This document shows positions 1 through 7,682 of a stretch of 37,603 nt of DNA, piece after piece. The position numbers and the translations under genes are program-made. The notes under the pieces are model-generated. The model saw nothing but the letters and a program-made list of their open reading frames with translations. It was not told the origin of the DNA and did no database searches. This DNA comes from Candidatus Neoanaerotignum galli (GTDB lineage Bacteria > Bacillota > Clostridia > Lachnospirales > Anaerotignaceae), in contig CAJFIN010000009.1 of assembly GCA_904381335.1 (NCBI GenBank), forward strand, positions 1 to 37,603, in the 5' to 3' direction. Numbering within the stretch: position 1 is the stretch's first letter; each line of letters begins with the position of its first letter.

Positions 1-200
1 ACCTGTTGCGTAGGAAAGGGGCATATGGCTTGAGAGTAGAAAAATGGGGCGGCGAGATCCTTTTGGAGGCTGATGAGGTTTTGCTGGGGGAACCGGGGGA
101 ACAGACAGTGGGTCTGATTCATCGCTTGGTGTCAGGTATGGTGACGCCGGCGTTGTTGCCCGAAATGGCCGATGAATGGTTCGGCCAAGAAAGAAGATAA
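1..200 (+). CDS. C-terminal end of an unrecognised protein (partial)
   Basis: An open frame runs in from the left edge and ends at a TAA at 198-200, giving about 65 visible residues. A TTG at position 6 could be read as a start, but the frame stays open to the window edge, so a truncated upstream gene is more likely. The visible tail is acidic, contains GLIHRLVSGMVTPALLPEMA, and shows no motif I can place. It is followed after 42 bases by msrAB on the same strand, so the two may be co-transcribed. Function not assigned. Confidence 0.5.
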   Translation, partial: LLRRKGAYGLRVEKWGGEILLEADEVLLGEPGEQTVGLIHRLVSGMVTPALLPEMADEWFGQERR

Positions 201-242
201 CGGAATAGGTCAGTTGAAGGGCTTGCGGGAGGTAGAAAACGA

Positions 243-1187
243 ATGGAACAAACAATTTATTTGGCGGGCGGCTGTTTCTGGGGAACAGATCACTTTTTCC
301 GCCAGGTGACGGGTGTTGTGGCAACACAAACAGGATATGCCAATAGTCATGTCCCATCACCAACATATGAAGATGTTTGCCGCGGGACAACGGGCGCGGC
401 AGAAACGGTGAAGGTAGTTTTTGATGATTCGATCATTCAGTTGGATCAAGTGTTGGATTTGTATTTGCTGACCATTGATCCTTTAAGTGTCAACCGTCAA
501 GGGCGCGATGTGGGGGAACAATACCGTACAGGCATCTATTATAGCCAGGCAGAACAGGAGCCAGTGGTAGAGCAAACATTACAACGGCTTTCGGCTATGG
601 TGGGGGAAAAGCCAGCGGTGGAAGCGATGGCGCTGATCAATTTTTATCCTGCTGAAACGATGCATCAGGATTATTTAAACAAAAATGTATTTGGATATTG
701 CCATATTGATAGAAGCTTATTTTCTTTGGCGAGAGACTATGTGCCTCATCAGACCATCGACCGAGATTATCAGGGGAATTTACTGTCGTTTCTTTCTTAT
801 AAAGTGACTCAATTTGGATGTACGGAGACACCATATGAAAATCAGTATTGGGATCAGTTTGATGATGGGATTTATGTGGATCTTCTGACGGGGGAAGCTC
901 TCTTTTCTTCTAGAACGAAGTTCTTTTCTGACAGTGGTTGGGCTGCTTTTTCTGAACCACTATCTCCACAAGCGGTGATGGAAAAACAGCATTCCCGTAA
1001 TCAGATTACTCGCACGGAACTATGTAACCGCGCGGGCACAAGCCATTTAGGCGAACTATTTGAAGATTCCGCCGAAAGCGAATCAGGAAGGATGTATAGC
1101 ATCAATAGTGCGGCGGTGCGTTTTATTCCCAAAGACCAGATGGAAAAAGAAGGATATGGCGAGTATCTTTCGGTTTGGAACGAATAA
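243..1187 (+). CDS. msrAB: Fused peptide-methionine sulfoxide reductase MsrA-MsrB; MsrB lacks its catalytic Cys
   Basis: Repairs oxidised methionine in proteins. The N-terminal MsrA domain (about residues 1-160) reduces Met-S-oxide and carries the catalytic motif GCFWG at residues 10-14 (Cys11), plus GRDVGEQYRTGIYY and GYCHI. The C-terminal MsrB domain (about 178-314) should reduce Met-R-oxide; it keeps WDQFDDGIYVD, LFSS, RAGTSHLGELF and AVRFIP. Where the family has RYC-[IV]-NS, this protein has MYSINSAAV: Ser286, codon AGC at 1098-1100, one base from the Cys codon TGC. The CxxC zinc pairs found in many MsrB proteins are also absent. MsrA looks competent; MsrB activity is doubtful. The length of 314 residues is normal for a fusion. 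The ATG follows GGAGGT at a good distance. Confidence 0.93.
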   Translation: MEQTIYLAGGCFWGTDHFFRQVTGVVATQTGYANSHVPSPTYEDVCRGTTGAAETVKVVFDDSIIQLDQVLDLYLLTIDPLSVNRQGRDVGEQYRTGIYYSQAEQEPVVEQTLQRLSAMVGEKPAVEAMALINFYPAETMHQDYLNKNVFGYCHIDRSLFSLARDYVPHQTIDRDYQGNLLSFLSYKVTQFGCTETPYENQYWDQFDDGIYVDLLTGEALFSSRTKFFSDSGWAAFSEPLSPQAVMEKQHSRNQITRTELCNRAGTSHLGELFEDSAESESGRMYSINSAAVRFIPKDQMEKEGYGEYLSVWNE

Positions 1188-1204
1188 AAAAATAAGAAAA
1201 CTAC

Positions 1205-1233
1205 TTGAAAAGACTGTGAAACCATGGTATAAT
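1205..1233 (+). promoter_or_regulatory. Sigma-A promoter of rpsB-tsf
   Basis: TTGAAA (1205-1210), a 17-base spacer and a perfect TATAAT (1228-1233) with an extended -10 TGG just upstream. The expected start near 1240 leaves an rpsB 5' leader of about 100 bases, long enough for S2 autoregulation, although I could not identify a known S2 leader fold in it. Confidence 0.85.
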
Positions 1234-1342
1234 TTTACCGCAAAAAAACGCACCTGTTTTCTGTATGGTCGGTGCCGTAATTAACACGGTAGGCCCTGCA
1301 AGGAAAACGGGGAGGAGAAACCGAATTTTAGGAGGAAAAATC

Positions 1343-2074
1343 ATGAGCGTAATTTCTATGAAGCAACTGTTGGAAGCAGGTGTACATTTTGGCCATCAGA
1401 CCAGAAGATGGAACCCCAAAATGGCTCCGTATATCTTTGCAGAACGCAATGGCATTTATATCATTGACCTGCAAAAGACCGTAAAGAAAGTAGACGAAGC
1501 ATATCAGGCTGTTTCTCAGATGATTGCTGATGGCGGTGAGATCCTGTTTGTGGGCACCAAAAAACAGGCCCAGGAATCCATCAAGGAAGAAGCAGAACGC
1601 TGCGGTATGTATTATGTAAATCAGAGATGGCTGGGTGGTATGCTGACCAACTTTGAAACGATCAAGACCCGGATCGCTCGCCTGAAAGAACTGGAAAAAA
1701 TGCAGGAAGATGGCACTTTTGAGGTTCTGCCGAAAAAAGAAGTGGCTAATTTGATGCATGAAATGGAAAAACTCGAAAAGAACTTGGGCGGCATCAAAGA
1801 AATGGAGCGCATCCCTGATGTGCTGTTTATTGTAGACCCCAGAAAAGAACGCATTGCCATTCAGGAAGCCCATACTTTGGGTATTCCCATTGTGGCTATT
1901 GTAGATACGAACTGCGATCCCGAAGAAGTGGACTATGTGATTCCCGGCAACGATGACGCAATCCGTGCCGTAAAACTCATCGCTGGTAAGATTGCTGATG
2001 CGGTGATCGAAGCAAAACAGGGCGCTCAGGAAGAACCTGCTGAGGCAGCAGAAGAAGCGCAGGTAGAAGAATAA
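1343..2074 (+). CDS. rpsB: 30S ribosomal protein S2
   Basis: S2 binds the small ribosomal subunit between head and body and is needed for S1 and mRNA engagement. The 243-residue product begins [19 protein letters not shown], the typical S2 start, and carries [29 protein letters not shown] and the DPRKE...EA region; the C-terminal tail is acidic. The frame is open from 1265, but the ATG at 1343 follows AGGAGGAAAAATC, and the extra upstream residues do not resemble S2. It is followed by tsf in the conserved rpsB-tsf order. Confidence 0.97.
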   Translation: MSVISMKQLLEAGVHFGHQTRRWNPKMAPYIFAERNGIYIIDLQKTVKKVDEAYQAVSQMIADGGEILFVGTKKQAQESIKEEAERCGMYYVNQRWLGGMLTNFETIKTRIARLKELEKMQEDGTFEVLPKKEVANLMHEMEKLEKNLGGIKEMERIPDVLFIVDPRKERIAIQEAHTLGIPIVAIVDTNCDPEEVDYVIPGNDDAIRAVKLIAGKIADAVIEAKQGAQEEPAEAAEEAQVEE

Positions 2075-2083
2075 GAAGACCGG

Positions 2084-2118
2084 ATGGCTTCAGTTTCGTT
2101 TTCAGAAGCTGAAGCCAT
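2084..2118 (+). promoter_or_regulatory. Intercistronic hairpin between rpsB and tsf
   Basis: A perfect 10-base inverted repeat, ATGGCTTCAG (2084-2093) and CTGAAGCCAT (2109-2118), with a 15-base loop. It lies just after the rpsB stop and 40 bases before tsf. There is no T tract, so it is not a classical terminator. RNA processing, stability or partial attenuation between the two genes is likelier. Confidence 0.65.
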
Positions 2119-2157
2119 TTCACGCAAAAGCAAACAAGATAACAGGAGGAAAAAACA

Positions 2158-3087
2158 ATGGCAATCACTGCAGCAATGGTAAAAGAATTAAGAGAGATGA
2201 CCAATGTTGGTATGCTCGACTGCAAAAAAGCCCTTCAAGAGACTAATGGCGATATGGAAAAAGCAGTGGAATACCTGAGAGAAAAAGGTTTGGCTGCTTC
2301 TCAGAAAAAAGCTGGTCGTGTGGCAGCAGAAGGCGTTGTTACCATCAAATTGAGCGATGACAGCAAAAAAGGCGTTGTGCTGGAAGTAAACTCCGAGACG
2401 GACTTTGTGGCAAAAAATCCCGTGTTTTTGGAATATGTGGATCAGGTGGCTGCTCAGGCGCTGGAAAGCAATGCAGCAGATGCAGCAGCACTTTTGACAG
2501 AACAGTGGAAGGAAGATCCTTCTTTGACTGTGGCAGACGCATTGAGCCAAAAAGTAGCCGTCATTGGTGAAAATCTGCAGATTCGCCGGTTTGCAAAAGA
2601 GTCTGCACAAACGGGTCGTTTGGTTGGATATATCCATGGTGGTGGCCGGATCGCCGTACTGGTGAACCTGGCGTGTGAAAAAGATGCCCCTGAGCTGGAA
2701 GAACTGGGCAAGAATGTGGCAATGCAGATTGCAGCCATGAATCCGAAATTTATCACGGTGGATGATGTTCCTGCTGAGTTCATGGAACATGAAAAAGAAA
2801 TTTTGACCAAACAGGCAAAAGAAGATCCAAAGAATGCTTCTAAACCAGAAAATATCATTGAAAAAATGATCACTGGCCGTCTCCATAAAGAAATGAAGGA
2901 ATACTGCCTGCTGGAACAGCCCTATGTGAAAGATGGCGATATGAGCGTAAAGCAGTATATTGATTCTGTGGCAAAAGTAATTGGTGCACCAGTCACAGTG
3001 AAATCCTTCGTTCGTTATGAAACCGGTGAAGGCCTGGAAAAGAAAAACGAAAACTTTGCTGATGAAGTGGCAAAAGCCATGCAGTAA
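2158..3087 (+). CDS. tsf: Translation elongation factor Ts
   Basis: EF-Ts is the guanine nucleotide exchange factor that recycles EF-Tu-GDP in the cytoplasm. The 309-residue product starts AITAAMVKELREMTNVGMLD with the conserved CKKAL that follows (UBA-like N-terminal domain), then has SETDFVAKN, the contact motif for EF-Tu, IHGGGRIAVLV, and a C-terminal dimerisation region with VRYETGEG. The start follows ACAGGAGGAAAAAAC. It is the second gene of rpsB-tsf and ends in TAA before a strong terminator. The usual next genes, pyrH and frr, are not here. Confidence 0.97.
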   Translation: MAITAAMVKELREMTNVGMLDCKKALQETNGDMEKAVEYLREKGLAASQKKAGRVAAEGVVTIKLSDDSKKGVVLEVNSETDFVAKNPVFLEYVDQVAAQALESNAADAAALLTEQWKEDPSLTVADALSQKVAVIGENLQIRRFAKESAQTGRLVGYIHGGGRIAVLVNLACEKDAPELEELGKNVAMQIAAMNPKFITVDDVPAEFMEHEKEILTKQAKEDPKNASKPENIIEKMITGRLHKEMKEYCLLEQPYVKDGDMSVKQYIDSVAKVIGAPVTVKSFVRYETGEGLEKKNENFADEVAKAMQ

Positions 3088-3196
3088 TTTTTGCATAAAA
3101 AAGCACAGTTTGAAAAAAGCGAGCCTTGGGTAAAGGCAGAGAAGCATAAAGAAGTATTGCAAAAATACGGACTATGCCAAGTGAATGAGAAATAGG

Positions 3197-3241
3197 AAAA
3201 CTCTATGTGAATGGACGAACCATTTGCATAGAGTTTTTCTT
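3197..3241 (+). terminator. Rho-independent terminator of rpsB-tsf
   Basis: A long hairpin with outer arms AAAACTCTATG (3197-3207) and CATAGAGTTTT (3227-3237), an inner stem AATGG/CCATT with a five-base loop, and a TTTTTCTTTT tail. It ends the ribosomal operon. What follows is accessory DNA. Confidence 0.9.
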
Positions 3242-3435
3242 TTGCTTATTTGAAATTTTAGTGTCTGCAGGATGCGCAGCCGTTACCAAAGGGGAGATCT
3301 TGGGGGCTTGGGGGATTAATCCCTTAGCAAAGGTTTGACGGATAAAAAAACTGCAAAAATCGTAAGTATACAAGGTTGCATTGCTTGCCAGCCTTGTAAC
3401 CATATAAAGGAAACCATTTTAAAAAGTAAGACCGT

Positions 3436-3576
3436 ATGAAAGGGGATTTATCCATTCGGCAAGTGCCACAGCAATGGGGCGTGTCAGAGAGGTGGGTTAA
3501 TCAAAATTGTACAGAAAGGTGCATGCCTAGCACAGAAAAGTTTGGACGCTCCTGGGCGATGCCCGCGGATGCATAG
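3436..3576 (+). pseudogene. Excisionase-like helix-turn-helix protein, truncated by TAG
   Basis: The frame starts MKGDLSIRQVPQQWGVSERW and runs 46 residues to a TAG at 3574-3576. The pattern (LSIR..., WGVSER, CTE.C.P...KFGRSWAMPADA) matches the small HTH proteins common on Clostridia mobile elements, which usually continue DAEKP. Here the codon before KP is TAG where GAG (Glu) would be expected, and a KPAVPSRS tail follows in frame. No good ribosome site is visible upstream. I read it as a mobile-element relic at the left edge of the accessory block. The family assignment comes from pattern memory and is moderate. Confidence 0.55.
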
Positions 3577-3639
3577 AAGCCGGCTGTGCCATCGAGAAGT
3601 GTATCTTCTATTAAAATACGATTCAAAGAGGAATAAGCC

Positions 3640-3783
3640 ATGTTGCTCAGGCAGATGAAATCTTTTGTCGCAGTGATCAACGGCAACAGTTTTACTGAGG
3701 CCGCCGAACAGTGCTATATTCTCAGTCCGCTGTTTCTCAGCAGATCCAGTCGCTGGAGCGGGAATAGGGGGTAGACTTTGTTT
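3640..3783 (+). pseudogene. LysR-family regulator, N-terminal remnant
   Basis: Starts MLLRQMKSFVAVINGNSFTE with the next residues AAEQCYI, a standard LysR HTH beginning, behind AGAGG. After CYI the reading frame must shift by one base to continue SQSAVSQQIQSLERE, again typical LysR. That frame then meets TAG at the position of a conserved Leu, and GVDF follows. The rest of the regulator is missing: the sequence runs directly into the tail of a lipoprotein signal peptide, so a deletion has probably joined two genes. Confidence 0.8.
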
Positions 3784-4435
3784 CTAGCAGGCCAGTTGAC
3801 TTTTTCGATGGCAGCCTGCGGCAACACGACTGAAAGCAGCGAGCCACAAAACGGCCAGAGCTAGACAGAATCCACCGAGGAGAGTACAGCACAAGCATCT
3901 TCTGCAGTGGCAAGCACGACAAATGATACTTCTGATGCAAGTGGAACACCTCCTTCAGAAGGCGCTGAGAGCAATGTCCTGGTGGTTTACTACTCTGCCA
4001 CAGGCAACACAGAGGAGGCCGCAGGTGATATTGCGGATCTGACCGGTGGGACGATGTTTGAACTGGAGCCTGCTATCCCTATACCGATGAGGACCTGAAT
4101 TACAGCAATGACAATAGCTGTGTCTCCCAGGAATATGCAGACGAAAGCCTGTGAGATGTGGAGTTTGTGGCAAACACCCTAGAGAACTGGGACAGCTATG
4201 ATACGGTCTTTATTGGTTATCCCCTTTGGTGAGGCATCGCGGCATGGCCAGTAGATGGTTTTATAGAAGCCAATGGTTTCACCGGAAAAACCGTGATCCC
4301 GTTCTGCCCTTCCGCCAGCTGCGGCCTAGGCGCAAGGGGAAAACTGCTGGCGGAACTGGTTGGCAGAAGAGGATGCGCTTTTGTTCCAGCGTCAGTGAAG
4401 AAGATGTACAGCCGTGGCTGAGTGAGTTAGGATGA
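3784..4435 (+). pseudogene. Secreted lipoprotein flavodoxin, decayed
   Basis: Reading across frames gives a lipobox-like LTFSMAACGN, a Ser/Thr/Glu-rich linker, then the flavodoxin FMN loop LVVYYSATGNTEEAA, EPAYPYTDEDLNYSNDNS, WDSYDTVFIGYPLW, GKTVIPFCPSASCGLG and a C-terminal SVSEEDVQPWLSELG. It is interrupted by TAG in the linker, a frameshift after ELEPA, TGA codons after ADESL and after YPLW, and another frameshift near the end. The order and motifs match the flavodoxin domain of the intact fusion at 7679-9682, so this is a decayed relative of that module. It encodes no functional protein as it stands. Confidence 0.85.
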
Positions 4436-4631
4436 TAACAAAAGACAAAGGAAAGAAAATGGGATTTCAGCTTGCTGTCTGATCCAGGAAGATGTAGCAG
4501 AACGGGAGGCGGGGCTGTTGACCTAAAATCGCCAGAATGTGCAGCAAGATGGAATCTACGGTATCCCCTAAAGTGTCAAATAGGCCATGAGCAATAAAGC
4601 ATATTTTATGCGGTTTCCCAGAGGCTATTTT

Positions 4632-5531
4632 CTATTTAGCGCCGAGGGAAATGCCAGTTAAGTTCTCTTTTAGGGTGTGAATAAAGACCTCTGCAGCGTT
4701 AGTAAAGACCTGATATTTTTTCCAGGCTAAATACATCCAAGACTCTAGTTTTGGCTCCAGAGGACGGAAACAGAGACCACGCTGACCAGACAGATCCACC
4801 AGTTGCTCCAGCGTCAGCAGACACCCGATGCCCTCCTCCACAGCCATGGCCAGGGTGTGGGACAGATTTCCGGTGGCCACAATCTTTAAGTTTTCACTGC
4901 CATACCCTAGCCATCCGGACAGTCCCCCTTCCTGGTCCATCTGCCGGGAAATCATGAGTGGGACGCCCTGTAAATCTGACGGATGAATCCGCTCCAAATT
5001 GGCTAAAGGGTCATCCTGACGCATCAGCACTCCCCAAACATCTGGTCTGGGCAGGCGGAGGTAGTCGTATTTGCCCATGTCTATGGGCTCAATCAAGGTG
5101 CCGAAGTCGATCAGACCCCGATCCAGCCGGTCTGTCACATCGTAGCCGTCTCCGCTGGAGAAGTGGAAGCGGATACCGGGATGGTGTTGCTGTACCTGCT
5201 TGACTGTACGCAGTAGGGGCCGCATTCCCTCTGTTTCCCCATTGCCGATGTAAATGTCTCCGCTGATACTCTCGTCCGAGGTGCTCACCTCGGCTTTTGT
5301 TTTTTCCATCAGAGAAACGATCTCCTCTGCCCGCTTCCGTAGGAGAAGCCCCTCTTTTGTCAGGGTAATCTTTCGGCTGCCCCGGATAAAGAGCTGCTTA
5401 CCTAGTTCCTCCTCCAGTTCCTTCATCTGCCGGGATAGGGGCGGCTGAGTCATGTGAAGCACCGCCGCCGCCCCGGAGATGGACTGCTCCCGGGCGATGA
5501 TCAGAAAATACTGTAACGTACGGATATCCAT
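4632..5531 (-). CDS. LysR-family transcriptional regulator
   Basis: A 299-residue regulator of normal LysR length. An N-terminal winged HTH (residues 1-60) carries SISGAAAVLHMTQPPLSRQ, followed by the linker helix and a periplasmic-binding-like effector domain (about 90-290). It is divergent from the redox operon that starts at 5658, the usual arrangement for a LysR activator controlling its neighbours and itself. Its start follows TAGGAGGGGATTTC. A palindrome typical of a LysR box overlaps its own -35. The effector is unknown; the operon suggests a redox-active or electrophilic small molecule (inference). Confidence 0.92.
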   Translation of the reverse strand: MDIRTLQYFLIIAREQSISGAAAVLHMTQPPLSRQMKELEEELGKQLFIRGSRKITLTKEGLLLRKRAEEIVSLMEKTKAEVSTSDESISGDIYIGNGETEGMRPLLRTVKQVQQHHPGIRFHFSSGDGYDVTDRLDRGLIDFGTLIEPIDMGKYDYLRLPRPDVWGVLMRQDDPLANLERIHPSDLQGVPLMISRQMDQEGGLSGWLGYGSENLKIVATGNLSHTLAMAVEEGIGCLLTLEQLVDLSGQRGLCFRPLEPKLESWMYLAWKKYQVFTNAAEVFIHTLKENLTGISLGAK

Positions 5532-5552
5532 GAAATCCCCTCCTATGGGCGA

Positions 5553-5581
5553 AGTATATCACAGAAATCTATACTTATCAA
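5553..5581 (-). promoter_or_regulatory. Promoter of the LysR gene
   Basis: On the minus strand TTGATA (5576-5581), a 17-base spacer and TATACT (5553-5558). It lies back to back with the operon promoter, 28 bases apart. Confidence 0.7.
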
Positions 5582-5585
5582 GTAT
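5571..5585. promoter_or_regulatory. Likely LysR operator (T-N11-A palindrome)
   Basis: ATACTTATCAAGTAT is a perfect 6+6 inverted repeat around ATC, containing the T-N11-A LysR signature. It overlaps the -35 of the LysR gene and lies upstream of the -35 of the divergent operon, the expected place for autorepression together with activation. Confidence 0.65.
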
Positions 5586-5608
5586 GGGAAAAGATATAAA
5601 ATACATAT

Positions 5609-5637
5609 TTGATATTTCTTTATGTGCGTATCATAAT
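5609..5637 (+). promoter_or_regulatory. Promoter of the redox operon
   Basis: TTGATA (5609-5614), 17-base spacer, CATAAT (5632-5637). It is 20 bases upstream of the first gene of the operon, whose GGAGGTG site lies between. Confidence 0.65.
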
Positions 5638-5657
5638 GGAACCATGGAGGTGAGTCC

Positions 5658-5894
5658 ATGACCGAGCGGGAGGATACCAAGCAGAACACCATGATCCAAA
5701 ACCTGCGGGACGCTGGGTGCGATGAAGGCCAGATTCACTGCTTTTTGCAGTTTCTGGATGACGGCAGATGTTGGGAGGCGCTGCAGCTGTTGGAAAAGCA
5801 CCGGCAAGTTTTACTAGAAAGGTGCCACGAGGAAGAATACAAAATTGATTGTCTGGATTATCTGACGTATCAGATGGGGCAAAAGAAGCGATGA
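5658..5894 (+). CDS. Small unknown protein, first gene of the redox operon
   Basis: A 78-residue, charged, probably helical protein with a Cys pair spread over the chain (CDEGQIHCFLQFL, RCWEALQLL, RCHEEEYKIDCLDYLTYQM). It resembles small hypothetical proteins often seen near flavodoxin or regulator genes in Clostridia; no function is known to me. It has no signal peptide or membrane segment. The ATG follows GGAGGTGAGTCC, and the next gene begins 13 bases downstream, so translation is probably coupled. Its position as leader gene of a LysR operon suggests an accessory or regulatory role (inference). Confidence 0.75.
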   Translation: MTEREDTKQNTMIQNLRDAGCDEGQIHCFLQFLDDGRCWEALQLLEKHRQVLLERCHEEEYKIDCLDYLTYQMGQKKR

Positions 5895-5907
5895 GGAGGT
5901 ATACAGC

Positions 5908-6438
5908 ATGAACATTCTGGTATTAAACGGCAGCCCTCGGCCTAAGGGCAGCACGAAACAGATGGTGGAGTCATTCCGTGAGGGGGCTCAGTCCGCCGGC
6001 CACACAGTGGAAGTAGTAGATGTGTGTCAAAAGCAGATCAGCGGCTGCCGGGCCTGTGAATACTGTCACACCCGGGGAAACGGACAGTGCATCCAGAAAG
6101 ATGATATGCAGCAGGTGTATGACCTGCTCCGTCAGGCGGATATGCTGGTGTTAGCCTCACCTATTTACTACCACGGCTTTTCCGGGCAGCTGAAGTGCGT
6201 CATTGACCGTTTCTATGCAGCGGCTTGTCCTCAAAAACCACCCCGCTTGTCCAAAGTGGCCATGATCCTAAGCTCCGGGGACGCAGATATGTACGATGGG
6301 GCCATGTTCTCTTTCCAGGGGGACTTTCTGGACTACTTAGGCCTGGAGAATAGAGGGGTCTACACCTCTCACGGTGGGGAGAATGGTTCCAAGGCTAAGC
6401 TGGAGGAACTACGGGCCTTTGGTGCTTCACTGAAATAA
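5908..6438 (+). CDS. Iron-sulfur flavoprotein-like NAD(P)H:FMN oxidoreductase
   Basis: A 176-residue flavodoxin-fold protein. GSPRPKGST (residues 8-16) is the FMN phosphate loop and ASPIYYHGFSGQLK (83-96) the second FMN-contact loop. Between them lies a compact cysteine motif, C47-x2-C50-x2-C53-x7-C61, the pattern used by iron-sulfur flavoproteins (Isf) to bind a 4Fe-4S cluster. Expected role: cytoplasmic two-electron/one-electron transfer between reduced ferredoxin or NAD(P)H and an acceptor. The start follows GAGGAGG. It is immediately followed by a paralogue with the same motif. The acceptor is unknown. Confidence 0.85.
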   Translation: MNILVLNGSPRPKGSTKQMVESFREGAQSAGHTVEVVDVCQKQISGCRACEYCHTRGNGQCIQKDDMQQVYDLLRQADMLVLASPIYYHGFSGQLKCVIDRFYAAACPQKPPRLSKVAMILSSGDADMYDGAMFSFQGDFLDYLGLENRGVYTSHGGENGSKAKLEELRAFGASLK

Positions 6439-6476
6439 CGATGTATGGCAATGAGCGAAAGAGAGGTTGTTTCAGA

Positions 6477-7100
6477 ATGAATGTTCTGTTGTTCAATGGC
6501 AGTACACGGAAAGATGGGTGTACTTATTTGGCCTTGTCGGAGATTGCTAAGGCGCTGGAGCAGGAGGGGATTGACACTGAGATCCTCCAGCTGGGAGCAC
6601 AGCCGGTATGGGACTGTATCGGCTGCAACGACTGCCAAGGCACCGGCCGATGTATCTTTGAGGAGGATGTGGTAAACGAGTGGCTGGGGAAGGCGGCAGA
6701 GGCGGATGGTTATGTGTTTGGCTCGCCTGTGTACTTCGCCCATCCATCGGGGCACCTGCTTTCCGTCATGGATAGGATGTTTATGGTGGGGAGCGAGATC
6801 TTTGCCCACAAGCCTGCCGCCGCAGTGGTCACCGCCCGCCGGGCCGGCACTACTGCCTCCTTGGACGCCATTCAAAAACACTTTACTGATGCAGAAATGC
6901 CCATTGTGTCCTCCACCTACTGGAACATGGTGTTTGGCCCCGCCCCGGGGCTGGTGGAGTGGGATCAGGAGGGCCTCCAGACCATGCGGAACCTAGCAAA
7001 AAACATGGCCTGGATGCTTCGGTGCATTGCCGCCGGAAAAGAGAAGGGCATCCTGCCGCCTGCGGCAGAGCGGGTGCACTGGACGAATTTCAACCGCTGA
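6477..7100 (+). CDS. Second iron-sulfur flavoprotein-like oxidoreductase
   Basis: A 207-residue paralogue of the preceding gene: FMN loop GSTRKDGCT, cysteine motif C47-x2-C50-x2-C53-x5-C59 (WDCIGCNDCQGTGRC), and GSPVYFAHPSGHLLS. The frame is open from 6441, but the start at 6477 is preferred because MNVLLFNGS aligns with the family start and GAGAGG precedes it; the upstream ATG at 6441 has no ribosome site. The C-terminal part is longer than in its neighbour and may form a lid or partner surface. Two tandem Fe-S/FMN proteins suggest a heteromer or sequential electron carriers (inference). Confidence 0.85.
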   Translation: MNVLLFNGSTRKDGCTYLALSEIAKALEQEGIDTEILQLGAQPVWDCIGCNDCQGTGRCIFEEDVVNEWLGKAAEADGYVFGSPVYFAHPSGHLLSVMDRMFMVGSEIFAHKPAAAVVTARRAGTTASLDAIQKHFTDAEMPIVSSTYWNMVFGPAPGLVEWDQEGLQTMRNLAKNMAWMLRCIAAGKEKGILPPAAERVHWTNFNR

Positions 7101-7115
7101 AGGGAGGAAATCATT

Positions 7116-7682
7116 TTGGGATATGAGGAGATCGAGCTGCGGGCCAGAGAGATGGGCCTGCCAGTCTATCAATACCAGCGCATCGCCGCTCAGCAGGCGC
7201 ATAAGTTGACGGCGGAGCTAAACTTTACCTACCACGAGCCAGAGGAGGTGGTGCGGCTGTTTGCCAAACTCATCGGCAAGCCGGTGGGTGAGGGATTCTG
7301 CCTGTTCCCGCCCTTTTACACCGACTACGGTCAAAACATTACCATTGGGAAAAACGTGTTTCTCAACACCAGCTGCCACTTCCAGGACCAAGGCGGCATC
7401 ACCATCGGGGATGGCACCCTCATTGGCCACAACGTAGTGCTGGCCACCCTCAATCACGAGGAAGACCCGGAACGCCGCCAACACACCTATCCAGCACCCA
7501 TCGTCATCGGAAAAAACGTCTGGATTGGAGCCAACGCCACTGTGACTCCTGGCGTGACCATTGGGGACAACGCAATTGTGGCCGCTGGTGCGGTGGTGAC
7601 AAAAGATGTTCCCCCCGATATGGTGGTGGGCGGCGTCCCTGCTAAAGTCATTCGGCCGATTCGAAAGGGGGAAAGCAGATGA
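7116..7682 (+). CDS. Hexapeptide-repeat O-acetyltransferase (maltose/galactoside acetyltransferase type)
   Basis: A 188-residue left-handed beta-helix enzyme. It has a short N-terminal cap, then hexapeptide repeats ([41 protein letters not shown]), the loop [10 protein letters not shown] with probable catalytic His114, and the C-terminal [11 protein letters not shown] signature. Such enzymes move acetyl from acetyl-CoA to a sugar or other hydroxyl group. The start is TTG at 7116 behind GGGAGGAAATCAT; no better ATG gives the family start. Its TGA overlaps the ATG of the next gene (ATGA at 7679-7682), so the two are translationally coupled. The substrate is unknown. Confidence 0.88.
   Translation: MGYEEIELRAREMGLPVYQYQRIAAQQAHKLTAELNFTYHEPEEVVRLFAKLIGKPVGEGFCLFPPFYTDYGQNITIGKNVFLNTSCHFQDQGGITIGDGTLIGHNVVLATLNHEEDPERRQHTYPAPIVIGKNVWIGANATVTPGVTIGDNAIVAAGAVVTKDVPPDMVVGGVPAKVIRPIRKGESR

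Noticed and set aside
3088-3192. A 35-codon open stretch in the same frame directly after the tsf stop.
   Set aside because: This length is expected by chance, there is no family match, and EF-Ts already has its normal length.
3363-3402. ACAAGG...CCTTGT inverted repeat before the HTH relic, considered as an attachment or operator site.
   Set aside because: Short arms, wide spacer, and no second copy seen at the other end of the block.
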